Assembly (NCBI GenBank): GCA_020636375.1
Contig: JACJXZ010000001.1
Span: 744,001 to 808,000 of the forward strand
Source: Lewinellaceae bacterium
Lineage (GTDB): Bacteria > Bacteroidota > Bacteroidia > Chitinophagales > Saprospiraceae
Length of the DNA: 64,000 nucleotides
Reading direction: 5' to 3'
Made by a program: the position numbers and the translations under genes. The notes under the pieces are model-generated. The model ran no database searches. It had not been told where the DNA came from and was given only the letters and a program-made list of their open reading frames with translations. How positions within the stretch are numbered: the first letter of the stretch is position 1; each line of letters starts with the position of its first letter. Shown here piece after piece: positions 58,840 to 64,000 of this stretch.

Positions 58840-59647
58840 ACTGGAAAAAATCCATCAGTATCTCAGAGGAGAACTGGCTGGCCAGCGCCTGGCCGACTTC
58901 GAGGCGGAACTGGCCAGGAACCCGGAACTCCATCAGATACTGGAAGAAGAACAAGAACTGCGATCCGGCGCCCGCTTTTCAGTGGAAGAAGACATAAGGA
59001 ACCGGCTGGACAAGGCCCACCGGGAATATCTGGAGGAAAAGGCGGCCCGGCGAGGGCTGATCCGCCAGCTTATCCCCTACGGCATAGCGGCAGCTATCGG
59101 CCTGCTGCTCATCGGTTTCGGGGCAGGCTATATCATGGGGCCCAGGACTTCTCCCGATATCTTAGGCAACAATGACAAAAAACAAGAAAGCCCGGGCACA
59201 TTGCCACCCAATGAAATCAGCCGACCGCCTTCGGAAATAGGGCCGTCGGTGCCGGACCAACAAGCAGATGTAATCGGCGGAACCCGCCGGTCGGAAGTTC
59301 TCGCCGAGAAGCAAATCCGGGTGCTTCGCAAATCTGACAACGGGAAAACATGGACACCGGCCGACAGGGCCATCGACCTCACCATCCGGCAACATGACAG
59401 GAGAGACGCCATATACTTATTCAATGGAAACAAGCTGATCATCTACGCCCCCCGGGAAGCAGGGTTGCACATCAACAACCTCGACATCCTGGAATTGCCT
59501 TCGGGCAAAGGCGCCGGGCTGTATCTCAGCTTCAGCAACCGGTATTATGAACTACGGCAATCGGGCGATGCCGGGGATTCCGACGGCGAGCAAGTGCTAA
59601 TAGAGATCGACGACCCGGAAGTGATCCGACGGTTGTCCCCGGGCTAA
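58799..59647 (+). CDS. Single-span membrane protein, probable anti-sigma factor
   Basis: From the ATG at 58820 (MEEQLDKLEKIHQYLRGELAG) there are 275 residues; 58799 is an earlier in-frame start. The cytosolic part up to residue 85 has YLRGELAGQRLADFEAELARNPEL, the usual first helices of ECF anti-sigma factors, without zinc ligands. One span (PYGIAAAIGLLLIGFGAGYIMG, about 86-108) follows, then 165 outside residues, first Pro-rich and then beta-rich (KLIIYAPREAGLHINNLDILEL). It overlaps the sigma gene. Cleavage of the outer part by the neighbouring proteases could release sigma; that is a hypothesis. Confidence 0.75.
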   Translation: MKKVNKIMEEQLDKLEKIHQYLRGELAGQRLADFEAELARNPELHQILEEEQELRSGARFSVEEDIRNRLDKAHREYLEEKAARRGLIRQLIPYGIAAAIGLLLIGFGAGYIMGPRTSPDILGNNDKKQESPGTLPPNEISRPPSEIGPSVPDQQADVIGGTRRSEVLAEKQIRVLRKSDNGKTWTPADRAIDLTIRQHDRRDAIYLFNGNKLIIYAPREAGLHINNLDILELPSGKGAGLYLSFSNRYYELRQSGDAGDSDGEQVLIEIDDPEVIRRLSPG

Positions 59648-59720
59648 TTCTGCTTTGCGGCTACAGGGGCGCGAGCCCCAGAATACCCGGAAGTTTAAGT
59701 AAAGCAAACAAACGAAAAAT

Positions 59721-60551
59721 ATGAGAACCGGAAAACACCTGCTGATCCTGGCGATCAGCCTTGCTGCCGGCTCTGCCGCCTGGGCGCAGCCGGGATTGAT
59801 CTTTGACGATGAAGCCTACCGGGAGCTTCCCCTGGCGGCTATCCGAAGCCGGAGCACACAGAACAAGAAAAACCTGCTCCTCCATTGCCCCAAGCCTCCG
59901 GAGGACCAGGGAGCGATCGCTTCCTGCGTCGGGCACGCGATCGCTCATGCGATGACCATTCGCTGGGCCTTCCAGTGCCGGGTAACGGATGTGGCGTCCA
60001 TCAACAGCATGCTGTTTTCCGCTGCCTACATCTACAACCAGGTCAAATCGAACTCCCGGGACTGCCATGCCGGCGCCCGCATGACCGACGGCCTGCGCCT
60101 GGCTCAATCCCAGGGGTGTTGCCTGGAGTCCAGCTTCCCCAACTCCAAATATGCCTGCGGTAAGCTTCCCGGCGAAACCGAGCGGGCAGAAGCTTCCCAA
60201 CGGCGCATCAAAAGTTATGACAAGATATTCGAAATAGAGGCCAGCCCCCAGGAAAAAATCACCGCCCTGCTCACCGCGCTGGACTGGAACAACCCGGCCA
60301 TCGTATGCCTGTCAGGGTTGCCGGCTACCGGTAGCGACACCCCTTCCGGCACGGCCGGCCACGCCCTGGTGGCCGTCGACTACGACGAGGATAAAAGGGT
60401 GTTTACCCTGCTGGACAGCTATCGCAAAAACGGAGAAGACAACGGCCTGGCCACGCTTTCCTTCGACGAATTCGGAAAATACGCCCGCTATGGGTTCATC
60501 TTCAGCCTGGGGCGGTGGGATTGCCATTTGCCCGTCACGAAAAACAAATGA
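59721..60551 (+). CDS. Secreted papain-like cysteine peptidase with Cys-His-Asp variant
   Basis: The 276-residue protein has a signal peptide (LLILAISLAAGSAAWAQ). The papain fold shows EDQGAIASCVGHA (Gln and Cys69), SAAYIYNQVKS, and GHALVAVDYDEDKRVFTLLDSYRKNGEDNG with His214 and Asp232 in place of the usual Asn. Gln, Cys and His are kept, so activity is plausible. The next gene starts inside its stop codon (ATGA), tying it to the TPR-CHAT protein. It is closer in sequence to the pseudo-peptidase at 63429-64000 than to the one at 2888-3766. Confidence 0.85.
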   Translation: MRTGKHLLILAISLAAGSAAWAQPGLIFDDEAYRELPLAAIRSRSTQNKKNLLLHCPKPPEDQGAIASCVGHAIAHAMTIRWAFQCRVTDVASINSMLFSAAYIYNQVKSNSRDCHAGARMTDGLRLAQSQGCCLESSFPNSKYACGKLPGETERAEASQRRIKSYDKIFEIEASPQEKITALLTALDWNNPAIVCLSGLPATGSDTPSGTAGHALVAVDYDEDKRVFTLLDSYRKNGEDNGLATLSFDEFGKYARYGFIFSLGRWDCHLPVTKNK

Positions 60552-63277
60552 TCATGACACTTTTAAAGCCTTTCGCCACCATCCTGCTTTTTTTCTTCTG
60601 CACGGTCGCCTTCGCCCAGGGCGAACTGCCACTGGACAGCCTGGAGTTATCCGGGGAGGAGACTTGTGAGGAGTTGAATTTTTTGAACGAAGGGTATTAC
60701 AATAAAGGAGATATCCTCCAGGCCATAAAAGTAGCTGAACAGGCCATGAATATTTGTAATGAATCCAATGGAGTTCATTACGCCTACGCGCTGAATAACA
60801 TGGGGCTTAGTCATAAACTGCTTGGGCAGTATGAAAAAGCATTGCCACTTTATATCAAAGCACTGGAAGTCCTGGAGAAGTACAGCTATGAGGACAGTGT
60901 TCGCGTTTTTAATCTGATCACGAAAAATAATATAGCGGCCCTTTATGCTTCCTTGGGGCTTACAGATGAAGCCATGGTTTATGCACAGGGAACCCTCAGA
61001 AAATACCGACTTTGGAAGATAAAAGAAAAGAACCTCAGGTATGCCATGTTTCAAAATACCCTGGCCACCATATACAATATCAAAAGACAATTTGAACTAT
61101 CCTCGGATCACTATAAAGAGGGGTTAAATTTTCTAAAAGAAATGGGATTGGAAAACTCCATGAATTATGGAGTTTTCCTGAGCAACCTATCCCAGGTATA
61201 CGCAGAGGCAGGGCAATTGGATACCGCTTTAGTCACAGCTGTAAAGGCCTTAAACCTGATAAAAGAAACCGTTGGCGAAAATCACATATATTATGGTATT
61301 GCTTCCAACAACCTGGGATCTATTTATTTAAGGCAAAAGGAATATGATGAGGCAGAAAAAGCTTTTCTGGAAGCCATCAGGTGCATTGAGCAATTCTCTG
61401 GAAAAAATCACATTGATTATGAAAAAGTACCGTTCAACCTGGCCAATACGCTGAGAGGCAAAGGTGACCCTTACCGTGCACAATCGTATTTTGAGGAGGC
61501 TCTTCAACTTTGCGACGGTCAAATCAACCGCAGTTTCGGCATCCTAAGCGAATACGGCCGGGAAAAGTTTATTGATTATATGCGCATGCGATTCGACGGC
61601 TACGCCTCTTTCGCCATCCAGGAACATGAAAGAATACCCCGTTCCAGCGAGTTGATGTACGACAACGCCCTGCACCTGAAAGGATTGTTGCTCGACCAGT
61701 CCAAAAAGGTGTTCCATTCTTTAAAAAGCGATTCCTCCCTGCTCCAGAAACACCAGGAATGGCTGGAGGCCAGGCAATACATTTCTTTTTTCTACTCCGC
61801 TCCCATACGCCCCGATTCCAGCAAACTGGCGGCACTGGAGGCCAGGGCCCGGAAACTGGAAGGAGAGATGGTCCAAAGTTCTCCCGTATTTGCGCAGGCC
61901 CGGAAAAGAGTGAGCTGGAAGGACGTCCGGGACAGCCTCGGAGCAACGGAAGCGGCCGTCGAATTCCTGCACTTCAACTTTTACCGGGGCAATACTTCGG
62001 ACAGCGTCCTGTACTGCGCGCTGGTGCTGCGCAAGGATTTCGAACAGCCCCGGCTGGTGTATCTCTTCGAAGAGCGGGAAATGGAGGACTGGCTCTCCTA
62101 CCCGCCCACTTCTCCCGAAGACTACGTAGAAGAGATCTACCGGGGAGAAAAGCGCGCGACGGTGCGGGCAGATTACTCCTGGCTTTATGAGATGGCCTGG
62201 GAACCACTGGATAGCCTCCTGGAAGGTGCCCAAAAGGTTTACTACTCCCCTTCCGGCCTGCTCCACCGCCTGTCTTTTCCGGCCATACCCGTTAATTCCA
62301 GCCTCTTTCTATCGGATAAATACCGGCTGCAATATGTGGAAAGCTCGCGGGAGCTGGCCGCAAAAACATCCGAAAAACCTAAAATATCCAATGGCATCCT
62401 CTATGGCGGCGTGGAATTCGGCGCCGACAGCCTGGCGCTGGCCCGGGGCGTTCAGGGCGGTTCTAAAAAAATCTTTACCTTTAACGAGGGCGGACAGGAA
62501 TTAGTGGGCGCCGGCAGGGCCGCAACACGCCCCGAAACAGAGGCCACCTATCTTCCGGTGAAGCCCGCTTTGGCCGATCCGCTCACCGCCAAAAAAGATG
62601 GCCCGTTCAGGAGCGGAAACCGGGGCGAGTCCCTGTCCAGCCTGCCGGCCACCAGAGAGGAAGTATCTGAACTCGAAAAGGTGTATCAATCCAAAGACAT
62701 CCATTGCCTGTCCTTACAAGGCGCGGAAGCCACCGAGGAGTCCTTCCGCCTGTTCGGGGCAAGCGTCCCGGCACCTTCGACGCTGCACCTCGCTACCCAC
62801 GGTTTCTTTTTCCCGGAAGCGGACAAGCCTGCGGGCAGCCTGAAACAAGGGTTTAAATATTCAGACAACCCCCTGTTCCGCTCCGGCCTGGCGCTGGCCG
62901 GCGCCGACAACACCTGGCAAGGCAACCCGCCCTGGCAGGGGCTGGAAGACGGCATCCTGACCGCCTACGAAATCTCCAACCTGGACCTGTCGGCCACCCA
63001 ACTGGTGGTGCTATCGGCCTGCAACACGGCCCTGGGCGACATCCGCGGCAGCGAGGGCGTATATGGCCTGCAGCGCGCTTTCAAGATCGCCGGCGCCGGG
63101 CACCTGCTCATGACCCTGTGGAAGATCCCGGACAACCGGCAGGTCGTGGAATTCATGAGCGCCTTCTATACATATTGGTTTGAACAAGGAGACATCCACG
63201 AGGCCTTTTACCGGACGCAGGAGGACATGAAGAAGAAATACGAGCCCTATGTGTGGGGCGCTTTTGTGCTGATCTGA
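60548..63277 (+). CDS. Secreted TPR-CHAT protein (caspase-like protease)
   Basis: From 60548 (MIMTLLKPFATILLFFFCTVAFAQ) the protein has 909 residues with a signal peptide, so it acts outside the cytoplasm. Residues about 30-400 are TPR repeats (ALNNMGLSHKLLGQYEKALPLYIKALEV and others). Residues about 600-909 form a CHAT domain with ATREEVSELEKVY, STLHLATHGFF (His751) and LVVLSACNTALGD (Cys825), the caspase-type dyad, then SEGVYGLQRAFKIAGAGHLLMTLWKIPD and FYRTQEDMKKKY. It overlaps the papain gene by 4 nt. It is presumably a regulated protease whose TPRs sense a partner, possibly a papain-like protein or the anti-sigma factor. Confidence 0.9.
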   Translation: MIMTLLKPFATILLFFFCTVAFAQGELPLDSLELSGEETCEELNFLNEGYYNKGDILQAIKVAEQAMNICNESNGVHYAYALNNMGLSHKLLGQYEKALPLYIKALEVLEKYSYEDSVRVFNLITKNNIAALYASLGLTDEAMVYAQGTLRKYRLWKIKEKNLRYAMFQNTLATIYNIKRQFELSSDHYKEGLNFLKEMGLENSMNYGVFLSNLSQVYAEAGQLDTALVTAVKALNLIKETVGENHIYYGIASNNLGSIYLRQKEYDEAEKAFLEAIRCIEQFSGKNHIDYEKVPFNLANTLRGKGDPYRAQSYFEEALQLCDGQINRSFGILSEYGREKFIDYMRMRFDGYASFAIQEHERIPRSSELMYDNALHLKGLLLDQSKKVFHSLKSDSSLLQKHQEWLEARQYISFFYSAPIRPDSSKLAALEARARKLEGEMVQSSPVFAQARKRVSWKDVRDSLGATEAAVEFLHFNFYRGNTSDSVLYCALVLRKDFEQPRLVYLFEEREMEDWLSYPPTSPEDYVEEIYRGEKRATVRADYSWLYEMAWEPLDSLLEGAQKVYYSPSGLLHRLSFPAIPVNSSLFLSDKYRLQYVESSRELAAKTSEKPKISNGILYGGVEFGADSLALARGVQGGSKKIFTFNEGGQELVGAGRAATRPETEATYLPVKPALADPLTAKKDGPFRSGNRGESLSSLPATREEVSELEKVYQSKDIHCLSLQGAEATEESFRLFGASVPAPSTLHLATHGFFFPEADKPAGSLKQGFKYSDNPLFRSGLALAGADNTWQGNPPWQGLEDGILTAYEISNLDLSATQLVVLSACNTALGDIRGSEGVYGLQRAFKIAGAGHLLMTLWKIPDNRQVVEFMSAFYTYWFEQGDIHEAFYRTQEDMKKKYEPYVWGAFVLI

Positions 63278-63402
63278 GGCTACCTGTCTAATACCGGACG
63301 CCCAATTGATCCTGCGTACACCCCACACCCCCCAGGACTGCTGTTGGCCTCGTACACCGTACACGGCCCCGGCACCCTTTGTCCAACTTTAGACAGATAG
63401 CT
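63278..63402. mobile_element. 125-bp mini-element with IS-like ends (MITE-like), copy B
   Basis: It begins right after the TPR-CHAT stop codon with GGCTACCTGTCTAATACCGG and ends TTGTCCAACTTTAGACAGAT plus AGCT. These ends match the IS repeat at 17 and 19 of 23 bases. It has the same length and partly the same core as 11532-11656 (TCGTACACCGTACACGGCCC against CCGTACATCGCACACTGCCC). No target duplication is left. It separates the TPR-CHAT gene from the next papain-like gene. Confidence 0.65.
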
Positions 63403-63428
63403 ATACTACAATCTCAAATGGTTCAAAA

Positions 63429-64000
63429 ATGAAAAAAACGCGAGTGTTGCCCCTATTGATTTGCGGCTTGCTTGCTGGCCCGGCAGCCCCGGCGCAGCCC
63501 TTGACTGCCCTGGAAACGCCGGCACAGGCCGGCAGCCAGGGTACTCCGCCTCCGGATTGCGGCCGCCAAACAAGCCTGCTGGCCTACTGCCCCACCCCTT
63601 CCGACCAGGGGTACGCCGCTTCTTCGGCCGCCCACGCCATTGCGAACGCCATGACCATCCGCCTGGCTTTCCAGTGCCGGTTGTCCGGCAAGCAACAAGT
63701 GGACCGGATGCGGTTCTCGGCCGCCTACATTTACAACCAGGTCAAACAGGGAGAAACCTGCGATGCGGGTGCTTATCTGACCGACGGGCTCGATCTGGCC
63801 CGAAAGCAGGGCGTATGCCGGGAGGCCACCTTCCCGGGTTCGCGTTACGCCTGCAGCCGGCTGCCGGGAGAGGCCGAACGCCGGGAAGCCGGCCGGTTCA
63901 GGATAAGAGGCTACTCCACCATTTTCAGGCTGGACGCCGGGGCTGAAGACAAAATCAACGCCACCTTGTCTGCCCTGGACTGGAACAACCCCGTCATTGC
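63429..64000 (+). CDS. Secreted papain-fold protein with Cys replaced by Ser (partial)
   Basis: The frame is open from 63429 to the window end, 190 codons. It starts with a signal peptide (VLPLLICGLLAGPAAPAQ). The active-site region reads SDQGYAASSAAHAIANAMTIRLAFQC, where the nucleophile position is Ser66, then FSAAYIYNQVKQGETCDAGAYLTDGLDLARKQGVC and FPGSRYACSRLPGEAERREAG, nearly the same as the peptidase at 59721-60551. The His and Asn region lies beyond the edge. It parallels the pseudo-peptidase at 5302-6150 of the first locus. Confidence 0.8.
   Translation, partial: MKKTRVLPLLICGLLAGPAAPAQPLTALETPAQAGSQGTPPPDCGRQTSLLAYCPTPSDQGYAASSAAHAIANAMTIRLAFQCRLSGKQQVDRMRFSAAYIYNQVKQGETCDAGAYLTDGLDLARKQGVCREATFPGSRYACSRLPGEAERREAGRFRIRGYSTIFRLDAGAEDKINATLSALDWNNPVI

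Noticed and set aside
63403..63410. Target duplication for the 125-bp element copy B
   Set aside because: Flanks TGATCTGA and ATACTACA do not match.
1..64000. tRNA, rRNA or riboswitch genes
   Set aside because: None could be recognised by eye on either strand; a covariance-model scan would settle it.

Overview
This 64 kb window reads as chromosome of a Bacteroidota, most likely a Saprospirales-type member. The indicators are secreted proteins ending in type IX secretion (T9SS) sorting domains (11694-14912 and 38290-40281), SusB-like GH97, GH17, DUF502, a circularly permuted RsgA, Kdo and heptose genes of lipid A/LPS, outer-membrane beta-barrels and frequent short start-stop overlaps. I see no rRNA, tRNA or CRISPR array.

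Layout. 1-6150 (minus) holds an ECF sigma factor, a one-span membrane anti-sigma-like protein, a papain-like peptidase and a TPR protein cut in two by an IS, with a catalytically dead papain paralogue upstream. 6487-11509 holds an MORN-type lipoprotein, a GH17-like lipoprotein sharing an uncharacterised domain with it, and an outer-membrane protein whose last codons were displaced by a second, apparently identical IS copy. 11694-20262 has a 1072-residue T9SS adhesin-like protein, DUF502, rfbB, an outer-membrane protein and waaA; 20407-21402 is a heptose kinase. 21766-24796 is a nitrogen-assimilation cluster (ammonium channel, P-II, glutamine synthetase). 24922-31695 is a flotillin followed by a partner-switching set: SpoIIE/PP2C phosphatase, and on the opposite strand RsbW-like kinase, STAS protein, an 864-residue multidomain protein with a NUDT9-like end, and an inositol-phosphatase-family enzyme.

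31780-44750 is an accessory region almost entirely coded on the minus strand: a HigBA-type toxin-antitoxin pair, a VapBC pair whose toxin is split by an 88-bp mini-element, a decayed and a better preserved copy of one IS91-like element, a T9SS protein, a NACHT NTPase and a second IS91-like element. Imperfect palindromes resembling integron attC sites lie between the genes, so this may be a gene-cassette array. Several copies of a 25-28 bp palindrome have been inserted inside the recombinase/transposase genes, usually breaking the frame. 44895-58001 is ordinary metabolism (GH97, RsgA, VOC, MDR, serine hydrolase, PAF-acetylhydrolase-like, membrane AraC regulator, GIY-YIG-like, Nudix, GDPD, outer-membrane protein), with several families of inverted-repeat elements lying against gene ends.

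58204-64000 repeats the 1-6150 arrangement on the plus strand, intact: ECF sigma, anti-sigma, papain-like peptidase, secreted TPR-CHAT (caspase-like) protease, and a dead papain paralogue running off the end. I regard this twice-occurring sigma / membrane anti-sigma / papain / TPR-CHAT module as the most interesting system in the window: it looks like an envelope proteolysis-to-transcription signalling cassette, conceptually comparable to the TPR-CHAT/sigma-factor arrangement of type III-E CRISPR but without CRISPR parts.
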